From Nocardia huaxiensis (lineage in GTDB: Bacteria; Actinomycetota; Actinomycetes; Mycobacteriales; Mycobacteriaceae): a DNA stretch of 64,000 nucleotides. The notes under the pieces were generated by a model that did no database searches, had not been told where the DNA came from, and saw only the letters and a list, made by a program, of their open reading frames with translations. This document shows positions 41,517 through 49,851 of this stretch, piece by piece (position 1 is the first letter of the stretch; every line of letters begins with the position of its first letter). The stretch spans positions 4,216,001 to 4,280,000 of the forward strand of contig NZ_CP059399.1 in NCBI RefSeq assembly GCF_013744875.1, in the 5' to 3' direction. The position numbers and the translations under genes were made by a program.

Positions 41517-43049
41517 TCAGAGGTGCACCAGACCCGGTTCGAGGCGCGTGACCGACCACCACAGCAGTGCGGTGACGACCGCGCCGGGTACCACGGCGAT
41601 GACGAAGATCCCGAGATCACGGAGGATCAGCGACAGCGCGAGGGATACCGCGAGGTACGTCAGGACCAGCACCATGAGCACGCCGACCATGGCCCACATG
41701 GCCTGCGACTGATGGGTGAACCGGCCGAGCGTCCAGCCGAAAAGCAGCGCCGCGGGCAGCACGATGATCAGCCAGAGAATGCCGTAGGCGAACATATTGA
41801 GCGCGTGATCCGCCCGATCGGTCTCGGCCACGCCGTCCACGAGTTCCGCTGGCACACGCTGGATTCGGCTCAGCTGCACGATGGCGAACCCGACGCCCGC
41901 GACGGCGCAGGCGGCCAGCAGCCGGTGATAGCCGGCCGACACATCCTCGACGGTGTCGATCGGCGTACGCCAGACCCACGCCAGCGGCATCCAGCCCGCA
42001 TGCAGCATGAGCACGAGCGCGAATATCGTTTCCGGTCGCGCCCGCAGCCTGTCGCGCAGGTATCCGGGCGGCAGCGCGCGACGCTTGGGGCCGAACAGCC
42101 ACATGACCGTCCACACCGGCACGACCCCGGTGATCGGGGTCAGCCAACGCCACTGCGCCGGTGCGAGGAACATCGAGGCAACCGCGAGGATCAGGCACAT
42201 CAGCCCGACCATGACCGCGGGCCGGGCGACCGCCGCCCAGAACGCGTCGGCCTGCTCGAGGCGCGGATCCTTCGGCGGCGGTTCATTGTCCGGCACCGGG
42301 CTCGCGGTGGTCGCGGCGTACGGCGAATTCGCGGCCCACCACTCGGCCAGCAATTCCTTCGATGGCGGCTCCCAGCCCTCGCCGTGGAGTGAACCGGGGC
42401 AGATCACCGGGCTGTCGTCGTGCTCGTAGTAGTACTCCGGATCGACCTCGCCCTCGTAGCGCATCTCCTGCATGCGCATGGTGATGGCGAGCCCGTGCCA
42501 GGGCTCATCGCAATACGGGTTGGGGCAGTCCGGGAAATCAGGGTCGGTGTGGTGGTAGCGGGCCGTGAATTCGCCACCGGCCATGCGCTCGTCGACGAGC
42601 AGGTCGATCTCGTCGATCAGCCGCTGGAAAGGGTCGGCGGTACTCGGGAGTATCGGGGTCGAGGGCACGGGCGTGGGAGCGGCGGCGGCCGGCGGCTCCC
42701 ACTCGTCGACGGGAGCGACCACCGCGGGCCGTCGCCAGGCGGGCCGCAACCACAGCCGTCGCGTCGCGAGCGCATGCCAGGTGCCGCCGAGCATGAGCAC
42801 GCACCAGGCGATATCGAACACCAGGTCGCGCCGTGCGATCGACAACAGCGCCACGACGGCCGCACTCAGATAGCCGAGCGCGGCGAGCGCGAGTTTCCCC
42901 GACCGCGCCCGGATCGCCAGCACGAGGAAGTACAGCGGCGTGAGGAAACCGAACGACAGCAGCGGGACGAACGCCACGACCCAGCTCAGTCCGACGAGAA
43001 TTCTCGACCGATCCGACTCGGCCCCGCCCCACCCATGCACGGGGCACAT
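41517..43049 (-). CDS. Large hypothetical membrane protein (about 510 aa)
   Basis: This protein has up to 510 residues, and I do not recognise it. The N-terminal block has about four membrane segments in residues 15-100. A hydrophilic middle (about 105-280) is rich in Asp, Glu, Pro and Tyr and contains DCPNPYCDEPWHGLAITMRM and EVDPEYYYEHDD. The C-terminal block has about six to seven segments in residues 285-500. Cys and His in the middle part (PNPYCDEPWHG, PVICPGSLHGEGW) could bind metal. The start is uncertain: ATG at 43049 sits at the foot of a hairpin and has no ribosome site. Confidence 0.65.
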   Translation of the reverse strand: MCPVHGWGGAESDRSRILVGLSWVVAFVPLLSFGFLTPLYFLVLAIRARSGKLALAALGYLSAAVVALLSIARRDLVFDIAWCVLMLGGTWHALATRRLWLRPAWRRPAVVAPVDEWEPPAAAAPTPVPSTPILPSTADPFQRLIDEIDLLVDERMAGGEFTARYHHTDPDFPDCPNPYCDEPWHGLAITMRMQEMRYEGEVDPEYYYEHDDSPVICPGSLHGEGWEPPSKELLAEWWAANSPYAATTASPVPDNEPPPKDPRLEQADAFWAAVARPAVMVGLMCLILAVASMFLAPAQWRWLTPITGVVPVWTVMWLFGPKRRALPPGYLRDRLRARPETIFALVLMLHAGWMPLAWVWRTPIDTVEDVSAGYHRLLAACAVAGVGFAIVQLSRIQRVPAELVDGVAETDRADHALNMFAYGILWLIIVLPAALLFGWTLGRFTHQSQAMWAMVGVLMVLVLTYLAVSLALSLILRDLGIFVIAVVPGAVVTALLWWSVTRLEPGLVHL

Positions 43050-43081
43050 CGTAGGCGGGGTGCGCGATACCCCGCCTACGA
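43049..43081 (-). terminator. Perfect hairpin between MBL and membrane-protein genes
   Basis: GTAGGCGGGG (43051-43060) pairs with CCCCGCCTAC (43070-43079), extendable to 12 bp, with a nine-base loop. On the minus strand it lies after the metallo-beta-lactamase-type gene, so it is a likely terminator without T tract. It reaches the proposed ATG of the next gene, so that start may be wrong. Confidence 0.5.
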
Positions 43082-43095
43082 GTTTTCGTCAGTGC

Positions 43096-43139
43096 TCCTG
43101 CGACGCCACGCGTCGGTGCCTCCTGCGACGCCACGCGTC
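43096..43139. repeat. Two-copy 25-bp tandem repeat
   Basis: The 19-base sequence TCCTGCGACGCCACGCGTC occurs at 43096-43114 and again at 43121-43139, a period of 25 bases, with GTGC before each copy. The second copy reaches two bases into the end of the MBL-fold gene (stop at 43138-43140 on minus), so the duplication probably copied that gene's end. Confidence 0.8.
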
Positions 43140-43764
43140 AGTGCCCGCGCCGCCGCCATTCGTCGAGCTGCGGAGCTTCGTCGCCGATGGTGGTCGAATC
43201 ACCGTGCCCGGTGAGCACTCTGGTGTCGGCGGGCAGCGTGAGCAGCCGATCGGCGATCGAAGTGACGATGGTGCCGAAATCGGAGAACGACCGACCCGTC
43301 GCACCCGGACCGCCCTGGAACAGGGTGTCACCGGTGAACACCGCGTCCAGCTCGGGCGCATGGAAACAGCACGCACCCGGCGCGTGACCGGGGGTGTGCA
43401 GCACGTGCAGCGCCGTGCCCGCCACCTCGATGACCTGCTTGTCGGCGAGCTCGGCAGCGGGATCCACATCCGGATGCGTGAGCCGCCACACCACCAGATC
43501 ATCCGGATGCAGCAGCACGGGAGCGCCTGTGGCGGCGGCCAATTCGGGTGCGACGCGAATGTGATCGTCGTGGGCGTGCGTGGCGAGAATGGCCTTCACC
43601 CGCCGATCGCCGACCACTGCCAGGATCGCCGCCACATCATGCGGGGCGTCGATGATCACGCACTCGCTGTCGTCGCCCACGACCCACACATTGTTGTCGA
43701 CGTCGAAGGTCTGCCCGTCCAGGCTGAACGTGCCCGAGGTGACCGTGTGGTCGATGCGCGCCAC
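43138..43764 (-). CDS. Metallo-beta-lactamase-fold hydrolase next to MscR
   Basis: This is a 208-residue MBL-fold enzyme with intact metal motifs: THAHDDHIRVA (HxHxDH), HTPGHAPGACCF, VFTGDTLFQGGPG and the terminal LTGHGDSTTI. It resembles glyoxalase-II-type thioester hydrolases. GTG at 43764 overlaps the dehydrogenase stop by one base. The same pairing (MscR followed by an MBL protein) is known in mycobacteria. By analogy with glutathione systems it would hydrolyse S-formylmycothiol made by the dehydrogenase (inference). Confidence 0.88.
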   Translation of the reverse strand: MARIDHTVTSGTFSLDGQTFDVDNNVWVVGDDSECVIIDAPHDVAAILAVVGDRRVKAILATHAHDDHIRVAPELAAATGAPVLLHPDDLVVWRLTHPDVDPAAELADKQVIEVAGTALHVLHTPGHAPGACCFHAPELDAVFTGDTLFQGGPGATGRSFSDFGTIVTSIADRLLTLPADTRVLTGHGDSTTIGDEAPQLDEWRRRGH

Positions 43765-44849
43765 TACAGCACCACCACCGAGCGCAGCACCTCGCCGTGA
43801 TGCATCTTGGTGAAGGCGGCCTCCACGTCGGTCAGCGAAATCGTCTCGGTGACAAAGGCGTCCAGGTCGAAGCGGCCCTGCTGGTACAGCTCGATCAGGT
43901 AGGGGAAGTCGCGCGAGGGCAGGCAGTCGCCGTACCACGAGGACTTCAGAGCCCCACCGCGCGAGAAGAAGTCGATGAGCGGCATCTCGAGCTTCATGTC
44001 CGGGGTGGGGACGCCGACCAGCACCACCGTGCCCGCCAGATCGCGGCCGTAGAAAGCCTGCTTCCAGGTCTCCGGGCGACCCACCGCGTCGATCACCACA
44101 TCCGCGCCGAAGCCGTCGGTGAGCTCCTGAATCCGCTCCACCGCATCATCTTTGGATGCGTTCACGGTGTGGGTGGCGCCGAAGCCGGTGGCCCACTCCA
44201 GCTTCCGCTCGTCGATATCGACGGCGATGATGGTGGTCGCACCGGCCAGCTTCGCACCTGCGATGGCCGCGTTTCCCACACCGCCGCAACCGATTACGGC
44301 GACACTGTCACCGCGGCTCACCCCGCCGGTGTTCACCGCCGCGCCGAGTCCGGCCATGATGCCGCAGCCCAGCAGGCCCGCCGCGGCGGGCGAGGCGGTC
44401 GGGTCCACCTTGGTGCACTGCCCGGCGTGCACGAGGGTCTTCTCCGCGAACGCGCCGATGCCCAGTGCCGGGGTCAGCGGGGTGCCGTCGGTGAGCGTCA
44501 TCGGTTGGGCCGCATTGAAAGTCGAGAAGCAGTACCACGGCTTGCCCTTGCGGCAGGCGCGACACGAACCGCACACGGCTCGCCAGTTCAGAATGACGAA
44601 ATCGCCCGGCTCCACATCGGTGACGCCCTCGCCGACTGTCTCCACGATGCCCGCGGCCTCATGCCCCAGCAGGAACGGGAACTCGTCGTTGATCCCGCCC
44701 TCGCGGTAGTGCAGATCGGTGTGGCAGACGCCGCACGCCTGCACCCGCACCACGGCCTCACCCGGCCCGGGATCGGGGATGACGATCTCGGTGACCTCGA
44801 CGGGAGCGTTCTTCGAGCGTGCGATGACGCCGCGCACAATCTGGGACAA
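43764..44849 (-). CDS. mscR: Mycothiol-dependent formaldehyde dehydrogenase (MscR)
   Basis: This is a 361-residue zinc alcohol dehydrogenase of class III type. Catalytic zinc: Cys in [17 protein letters not shown] and the later Cys (LLGCGIMAG). Structural zinc: [20 protein letters not shown] fold: [14 protein letters not shown] with the Asp in IAVDIDERK. The sequence matches the actinobacterial MscR/AdhE2 group, which oxidises S-hydroxymethylmycothiol and reduces S-nitrosomycothiol. The start is TTG at 44849 with GAAGG at good spacing. It is coupled to the MBL-fold hydrolase, forming a formaldehyde detoxification pair. Confidence 0.9.
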   Translation of the reverse strand: MSQIVRGVIARSKNAPVEVTEIVIPDPGPGEAVVRVQACGVCHTDLHYREGGINDEFPFLLGHEAAGIVETVGEGVTDVEPGDFVILNWRAVCGSCRACRKGKPWYCFSTFNAAQPMTLTDGTPLTPALGIGAFAEKTLVHAGQCTKVDPTASPAAAGLLGCGIMAGLGAAVNTGGVSRGDSVAVIGCGGVGNAAIAGAKLAGATTIIAVDIDERKLEWATGFGATHTVNASKDDAVERIQELTDGFGADVVIDAVGRPETWKQAFYGRDLAGTVVLVGVPTPDMKLEMPLIDFFSRGGALKSSWYGDCLPSRDFPYLIELYQQGRFDLDAFVTETISLTDVEAAFTKMHHGEVLRSVVVL

Positions 44850-44917
44850 CGTGGATACCTTCCCTAGGACTCAGAATCCCCTCGACTATGGCAGATCACC
44901 CACTCTCGGTGGAGCTC

Positions 44918-45062
44918 TCAGGGGCTTCGCCCCTGAAACCCCAGACGCGGAACCCAGGCGCTGCGCCCGGAACCCCTGGGCGGCGTGGGCCTGTGGGGCT
45001 GCGCGTCGAACCCCCGGCGTGGGCTCAGGCAGCTGCGACCCGAACCCCCGGCGTGGGCTCAG
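44918..45062. repeat. Hairpin and direct repeats between lysG and mscR
   Basis: A hairpin (TCAGGGGC at 44918-44925, GCCCCTGA at 44929-44936) probably terminates the LysG gene. A 22-base direct repeat, CGAACCCCCGGCGTGGGCTCAG, lies at 45007-45028 and 45041-45062 (period 34); the second copy overlaps the end of the LysG gene. Related degenerate GGAACCC elements lie between 44949 and 44980. The translations of this stretch look non-coding. Confidence 0.65.
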
Positions 45063-45937
45063 AGCAAGGCGGCGGCTGCCGCTTCGGCGATGGTTGTGGC
45101 GACGCGGCTGAGGGTGGGGGAGTCGAGTTTCCACTGCTGCCAGTAGAGGGGGACGTCGATGAAGGTTGTGTCGTCCAAGGGGATCAGGGTGTCGTCGGGG
45201 CGGCGTTGCAGGTCCGGGACCATGCCCCAGCCGAGGCCGAGGCGGATGGCCTCGACGAAGCCGGAGGAGGACGGGATGTAGTGGCGGGGCTGGTCGAGGG
45301 GTTTGCGGGTGAACCGGCGCATGAGGCGGAACTGGAGATCGTCTTTGCGGTCGAACAGGATTACCGGGGCGAGCGCGAAGGATTTGGCGGTGGGGCCGTC
45401 CGGGAACCAGGTGCGGGCGAAGTCGGGGTCGGCCATGGGGCGGTAGCGCATGGCGCCGAGGCGGCGCACCGAACAGCCCTGCACCGGTGCGGCCGTGGAG
45501 GTGATGGCCGCCATGACCGTTCCGTCCCGCAGCAGCTGGGTGGTGTGTTCTTCGTCTTCGCGGTGGATCTCGTAGTTCACCCCGGCCGAGGCGCGACCCA
45601 GTGCCGCCATGACCCAGGTTTGCAGCGAGTCGGCGTTCACCGCGATGGGGATGCGCACCGGCCGGTCGGTGGGATTGTGTGCGTCGCCGAGTTCCCGCGC
45701 GGTATCGCCGCTGAGCAGAGCGATCTGCCGGGCCAGCCGCAGCACCGCCAGCCCGGAGTCGGTCGGCTGCACCGGTTTGGTGCGCTGCACCAGAATCCGC
45801 CCGGCCGCGTCTTCGAGGGCTTTGATCCGCTGGCTCACCGCCGACGGCGTGACGCTCAACCGTCGCGCCGCGGCCTCGAAGGTCCCCTCGGAGATGGCGG
45901 CGTCCAGCGCGCGAAGCTGATCGAGCTGCAGGTCCAT
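45059..45937 (-). CDS. lysG: LysR-family regulator LysG/ArgP
   Basis: This is a 292-residue LysR regulator. The N-terminal helix-turn-helix is LDQLRALDAAISEGTFEAAARRLSVTPSAVSQRIKALED, typical of the ArgP/IciA/LysG group, which senses lysine, arginine and histidine. The C-terminal effector domain follows (PVRIPIAVNADSLQTWVMAAL). It is divergent from a LysE-type exporter gene with 73 bases between; this arrangement and regulation (activation of lysE by LysG with basic amino acids) is established in Corynebacterium glutamicum. ATG at 45937 is clear. Confidence 0.93.
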   Translation of the reverse strand: MDLQLDQLRALDAAISEGTFEAAARRLSVTPSAVSQRIKALEDAAGRILVQRTKPVQPTDSGLAVLRLARQIALLSGDTARELGDAHNPTDRPVRIPIAVNADSLQTWVMAALGRASAGVNYEIHREDEEHTTQLLRDGTVMAAITSTAAPVQGCSVRRLGAMRYRPMADPDFARTWFPDGPTAKSFALAPVILFDRKDDLQFRLMRRFTRKPLDQPRHYIPSSSGFVEAIRLGLGWGMVPDLQRRPDDTLIPLDDTTFIDVPLYWQQWKLDSPTLSRVATTIAEAAAAALL

Positions 45938-45947
45938 ATTAAGCAAT

Positions 45948-45973
45948 GCTAATGCTGCCTCAGAATGATTAGC
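45948..45973. promoter_or_regulatory. Candidate LysG operator
   Basis: Within the 73-base lysG-lysE gap an inverted repeat GCTAAT (45948-45953) and ATTAGC (45968-45973), separated by 14 bases, lies in an A/T-rich stretch. Its spacing suits a LysR-type recognition site between divergent promoters. Pattern evidence only. Confidence 0.5.
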
Positions 45974-46010
45974 TTGTCTGGTCCTGGTCAACCGCCCTAG
46001 TTTCGATGGA

Positions 46011-46628
46011 GTGAACGCATCATCGGCGGCCCTGGCGGCCATTTCAGGACTCGGCTTCGGACTCTCCCTCATTGTGGCGATCGGCGCGCAAAACGCCTTC
46101 GTGCTGCGCCAGGGCATCCGACGCGAGCATGTGCTGCCGGTGGTCGCGGTCTGCGCCTTCTCCGATATCGCGCTCATCACCATCGGCGTCGCCGGCTTCG
46201 GCGCGATCACCCGCACCGCACCCATGGTCATGACCATCGCCAAGTACGCGGGCGTGGCCTTCCTGCTCGGCTACGCCTTCCTCGCCGCCAAGCGCGCCTT
46301 CGCCGCCACCGCCCTGACCGCGGGCGGCGGCGCTCCGATCGCGCTCGGCGCGGCCATCGCCACCTGTGTCGGCGTTACCTGGCTCAACCCGCACGCCTAT
46401 CTCGACACCATGGTCCTGCTGGGTTCCTTCGCCAGCACCTACGCCACGCCCGACCGCTGGTTCCTGGCCGCGGGAGCCATGCTGGGCAGCATCCTCTGGT
46501 TCGTGGCCCTGGGTTTCGGCGCACGCCTGCTCGCCCCGCTGTTCGCCCGCCCGATGGCCTGGCGCGTCCTGGATTCCGTCATCGCCCTGATCATGACCGG
46601 TCTGGCGGTCGGCCTGCTGCTGAGCTGA
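46011..46628 (+). CDS. lysE: LysE/ArgO-family basic amino acid exporter
   Basis: This is a 205-residue membrane protein with five to six helices. Family motifs: GFGLSLIVAIGAQNAFVLRQGIRREH at the start, FSDIALITIGVAGFGAI, and VTWLNPHAYLDTMVLLGSF in the middle. Members export L-lysine and L-arginine and prevent their toxic accumulation. GTG at 46011 fits the family start; no strong ribosome site is visible. The stop is three bases from the convergent iolG stop. Regulation by the divergent LysG is expected. Confidence 0.93.
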   Translation: MNASSAALAAISGLGFGLSLIVAIGAQNAFVLRQGIRREHVLPVVAVCAFSDIALITIGVAGFGAITRTAPMVMTIAKYAGVAFLLGYAFLAAKRAFAATALTAGGGAPIALGAAIATCVGVTWLNPHAYLDTMVLLGSFASTYATPDRWFLAAGAMLGSILWFVALGFGARLLAPLFARPMAWRVLDSVIALIMTGLAVGLLLS

Positions 46629-46631
46629 GCC

Positions 46632-47642
46632 TCAGCGCCGAACTTCCGAGACCCGCACCGGCCGGCCCTCGTGGCGTGAAAGTTCGCACGCCTCAGCGAT
46701 ATAGAACGCTTCGAGGGCCTCGCCGGGCGGGCACGGATTCGCCATCTGACCGCCCGCCACGCCGACGAAGGTGGCCAGCTCCTCGATGTACGCGCCGTGG
46801 AATCGGTCCAGGAATCCCGGATACGCGGGCAGCGGCGAGGGCGCACACTCGGGTTCCACCGAGCGCAGCGGGGCCCGATCATCCAGTCCCACAACGGCAT
46901 TGCCATTGGACCCGAGCACTTCCAGGCGCACATCGTAGCCCGCGCCGTTGTAGCGGGTGAGCGAAACCGTCGCCAGCGCACCGTCATCCAGGCGCAGCAC
47001 CACCGCGGCGGTGTCCACATCGTCGGCGTCGGCGAAGAACTTCTCGCCGCGATTGGCTCCCGTGGCGTACACCTCGGTGACCTCACGCCCGGTGACCCAG
47101 CGAATGATGTCGAAATCGTGCACGCCGCAATCGCGGAACAGCCCACCGGAGCGCGGAATGTACTCGGCGGGCGGCGGAGCCGGATCGAGAGTGGTGGCGC
47201 GCAGGGTGTGCACCCAGCCCAGTTCCCCGGACGCCACCGCCTGCCGCGCGGCGCGATACCCGGCGTCGAACCGGCGCTGGAAGCCGATCTGTACGGGCAC
47301 AGCGGATTTCGCGACATGCCGGACCACCTCGAGGGTGCCCGCCACATCGGCCGCGATGGGCTTCTCGCAGAACACCGGAATGCCGCGATCCACCGCGGCG
47401 GTGATCAACTCCGGATGTGAATCCGTGGCGGTGGTGACCACCAGCGCGGTGATGCCGGAGGCGAACAGCACCCCCAGATCCGGAGCGAATTCCACATCGA
47501 GTTTGTCGGCGGTGGCGCGCGCCCGCGCCACATCGGCGTCGGTGACGATCACCGAATCCACCCAGGGCAGGGATTTGAGGGTCTCGGCGTGGAAACCGCC
47601 GATGCGGCCCGTGCCGGCGAGGCCCACTCTGATCGCGTTCAT
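46632..47642 (-). CDS. iolG: Inositol 2-dehydrogenase-like oxidoreductase (IolG)
   Basis: This is a 336-residue Gfo/Idh/MocA oxidoreductase. The Rossmann motif is GLAGTGRIGGFHAETL, then FCEKPIAADVAGT with the catalytic Lys of the EKP motif, IGFQRRFDAGY and GGLFRDCGVHDFDIIRWVTG with the Asp/His pair. IolG oxidises myo-inositol to scyllo-inosose with NAD. The assignment to inositol is supported by iolB, iolC and iolD in the adjoining unit. AGGAG lies before ATG at 47642. It follows the lacI gene by 13 bases on the same strand and so shares its autoregulated transcript. Confidence 0.9.
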   Translation of the reverse strand: MNAIRVGLAGTGRIGGFHAETLKSLPWVDSVIVTDADVARARATADKLDVEFAPDLGVLFASGITALVVTTATDSHPELITAAVDRGIPVFCEKPIAADVAGTLEVVRHVAKSAVPVQIGFQRRFDAGYRAARQAVASGELGWVHTLRATTLDPAPPPAEYIPRSGGLFRDCGVHDFDIIRWVTGREVTEVYATGANRGEKFFADADDVDTAAVVLRLDDGALATVSLTRYNGAGYDVRLEVLGSNGNAVVGLDDRAPLRSVEPECAPSPLPAYPGFLDRFHGAYIEELATFVGVAGGQMANPCPPGEALEAFYIAEACELSRHEGRPVRVSEVRR

Positions 47643-47655
47643 GCTCACTCCTGGC

Positions 47656-48660
47656 TCAATCACGGGGTGCGGCCGTCGTCGAGCGGACGACCAGGGAAGG
47701 TTCCAATCGTTTGCGCACCGGATCGGTGCGGCCGTCGCGCAGCCGCTCGGTGAGCGCCTCCACGGCGAGCCGGCCGATCCGGTTGCGGGGTTGATCGATG
47801 GTGGTGAGGGATACGTGGCGCAGCGCAGCCAGCGAGGTGTTGTCGTAGCCGACGACCGAAACATCTTCGGGGACACGCAATCCCGCCTCGTCGAGCGCGG
47901 ACAGCGCACCGACGGCGGCGAAGTCGTTGCCGCACACCAGGGCGGTGGGAAAATTGCTGGGGGAGAAGAGGTTCAGCAGCTTGCGCACCGCCGCCGCGCC
48001 CGCCTCGTCGGTGTGCTCACAGGCCACCACCATGGGCTCGAGTCCGTGCCGGACCATGGCCGCGGTGTAGCCCTTGCGACGCGGCCCGGCCGCGAACGCC
48101 GCCCCGCCGTCGAGATGCACGATGCGCCGATGTCCCAGGGACACAAGATGATCCACCGCGAGGGCGGCGCCGAGCTCGCCGTCGTCATTGACGGTGTCCG
48201 CCCCCGCGACCGTGGTGGCCCGGGACACCAGCACCAGCGGACAGCGTTGCGCCGCTTCGCGAATCGCGGTGGCGGGCAGGACGGGGGAGAGCAGGATGAT
48301 GCCGCCGGGCCGGAAGGCCAGCAGGCTGGTGAGTGCGGTGCGTTCGCGGGCGGCGCTGCGGCGGCCGGTATTGAGCACCAGCTCCAAGCCCGCCTCCTGC
48401 GCGGCCTCGTCCATGCCCTCCACCACATCGGCGAAGAAGGTGTTGCGCAGGTCCGACACCATGACGCCGACAATGTTGGAGGTGCGGCTGGCCAGCGACC
48501 GGGCCATGAGATGCGGCTGATACCCGAGTTCCTCGGCGGCCTGTTGCACCGCACGGCGGCGATGCTCGCTGACCTTGGGGGAATTGCGCATCACCAGGGA
48601 GACCAGGGCGCGGGAGACGCCCGCGCGGGCGGCGACATCCTCCATGGTGGGTCGCGACAT
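47656..48660 (-). CDS. LacI-family repressor of the inositol regulon
   Basis: This is a 334-residue LacI/GalR regulator. The N-terminal helix-turn-helix and hinge are TMEDVAARAGVSRALVSLVMRNSPKVSEHRR and LMARSLASRTSNIVGV. The periplasmic-binding-protein-like core follows. ATG at 48660 lies after GGGAGG. It sits at the head of the lacI-iolG unit and is divergent from the catabolic operon. Two palindromes with the shared core GAGCGCTC lie in the intergenic region (48726-48737 and 48861-48874), so repression of both units with an inositol-derived inducer is likely (inference). Confidence 0.92.
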   Translation of the reverse strand: MSRPTMEDVAARAGVSRALVSLVMRNSPKVSEHRRRAVQQAAEELGYQPHLMARSLASRTSNIVGVMVSDLRNTFFADVVEGMDEAAQEAGLELVLNTGRRSAARERTALTSLLAFRPGGIILLSPVLPATAIREAAQRCPLVLVSRATTVAGADTVNDDGELGAALAVDHLVSLGHRRIVHLDGGAAFAAGPRRKGYTAAMVRHGLEPMVVACEHTDEAGAAAVRKLLNLFSPSNFPTALVCGNDFAAVGALSALDEAGLRVPEDVSVVGYDNTSLAALRHVSLTTIDQPRNRIGRLAVEALTERLRDGRTDPVRKRLEPSLVVRSTTAAPRD

Positions 48661-48725
48661 GGTGCCTCCCATCGGATTTCGAGCGGTGTGCGTCGCACGC
48701 TACAGCGTCACCGTTGCGCGATCAA

Positions 48726-48737
48726 TAGAGCGCTCTA
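48726..48737. promoter_or_regulatory. LacI operator O1 (lacI-iolG side)
   Basis: The 12-bp perfect palindrome TAGAGCGCTCTA lies 66 bases upstream of the lacI start on the minus strand. The central GAGCGCTC is shared with the second site, and a central CG is typical of LacI/GalR operators. Predicted to mediate autoregulation. Confidence 0.75.
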
Positions 48738-48832
48738 ATCAGACCTTTCGGAATGCTGAGCACCTGGCCATTCACCCTGGGAGAGGCCAAATTGCGAGGT
48801 CATAGCCATGTTTATGCAATCATGACCACCCC

Positions 48833-48874
48833 TTGACACTTCGTGATCCGGATTACATAGTTGGAGCGCTCCAA
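48833..48874 (+). promoter_or_regulatory. iol operon promoter with LacI operator O2
   Basis: TTGACA at 48833-48838 is a perfect -35 hexamer. A -10-like element (TACATA at 48854-48859, spacing 15; CATAGT at 48856 gives 17) follows. Directly after it lies a 14-bp perfect palindrome, TTGGAGCGCTCCAA at 48861-48874, covering the expected transcription start. This is a classical repressor-over-promoter layout. Confidence 0.75.
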
Positions 48875-48941
48875 AGAGTCGGGCTTCGTCGCCGCCAGGG
48901 CGCTGCGCTCGACGACCACCTCGACGGGTCTGGAAGTGCCG

Positions 48942-49835
48942 ATGACTGAATCACTGCGAATCGCCGCCGCGCCGATCTCCTGGGGAGTCTGCGAAGTTCC
49001 GGGATGGGGGCACGTTCTCGATTCGGGGACAGTGCTTTCCGAGATGGCCGCACTGGGGATCGCCGCGACCGAATTCGGCCCACCCGGCTATCTGCCCGAC
49101 GAGCGCGGGGCACTGCGCGCGGTCCTGGATCCGCACGGCATGACGGTGATCGGTGGATTCCTCGCCGTCGCACTGCATCGCGATCAGGCCGAGGTGCTGG
49201 CCCGGGCCCGGGAAACGCTCGCGCACTTCGCCTCCGCCGGAGCCGAAGTCCTGGTGCTGGCCGCCGCGACCGGGCAGGACGGCTACGACACGCGACCGGC
49301 CCTCAGCGACGACGAATGGCGAACCCTGATCGAGACCACGGGCCTGATCCGCGACGCCGCGCGAGAGCACGGCCTGCGCGCGACCGTGCACCCGCACGTC
49401 GGCACCCATGTCGAGACGGCCGCCGAGGTCGAGCGCTTCCTCACCGACTCCGACGTGGAGCTGTGTCTCGATACCGGCCATCTGCTCATCGGCGGCACCG
49501 ATCCGGTCGCCCTGGCCGGCAAGTACGCCGACCGCATCGGCCACATTCATCTCAAAGACGTGCGTCCGGCCCTGGCCGAAGAAGTCCGCAGCGGCCGGCT
49601 CGAATACAGCGAGGCCGTGCGCCGCGGACTCTACGTCCCGCTCGGTGACGGCGACGTCGACATTGCGGCCTTGGTGCGCGCCGTGGACGCCGCGGGGTAT
49701 CGCGGCTGGTACGTCATCGAACAGGACACCGCCCTGAACCCGGGCGACACCGCCGCCGGTCCCACCCGCGATGCGGAACGAAGTTTGCGACACCTGTCCG
49801 AAATTGGGGCCATTGTCGCCTCCGCTCGGATGTAG
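48942..49835 (+). CDS. Sugar isomerase/epimerase, IolE/IolH-like TIM barrel
   Basis: This is a 297-residue xylose-isomerase-like TIM barrel (AP endonuclease 2 superfamily). Start region: IAAAPISWGVCEVPGWGH; metal-binding parts are ATVHPHVGTHVET, LCLDTGHLLIGGTDPVAL, IGHIHLKDVRP and the terminal GWYVIEQDTALN. It is the first gene of the inositol operon and is a good candidate for inosose dehydratase (IolE), which converts scyllo-inosose to the trihydroxycyclohexane-dione used by IolD. The alternative is the isomerase IolI/IolH. ATG at 48942 follows GGAAG. Confidence 0.82.
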   Translation: MTESLRIAAAPISWGVCEVPGWGHVLDSGTVLSEMAALGIAATEFGPPGYLPDERGALRAVLDPHGMTVIGGFLAVALHRDQAEVLARARETLAHFASAGAEVLVLAAATGQDGYDTRPALSDDEWRTLIETTGLIRDAAREHGLRATVHPHVGTHVETAAEVERFLTDSDVELCLDTGHLLIGGTDPVALAGKYADRIGHIHLKDVRPALAEEVRSGRLEYSEAVRRGLYVPLGDGDVDIAALVRAVDAAGYRGWYVIEQDTALNPGDTAAGPTRDAERSLRHLSEIGAIVASARM

Positions 49836-49851
49836 TGGAGAGGTGACAACG

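Noticed and set aside
43096..43139. CRISPR-like repeat
   Set aside because: Only two copies with a six-base spacer; this is a simple tandem duplication.
49018..49648. Second gene inside the IolE-like gene
   Set aside because: Off-frame Arg-rich translation without start signal; a shadow.
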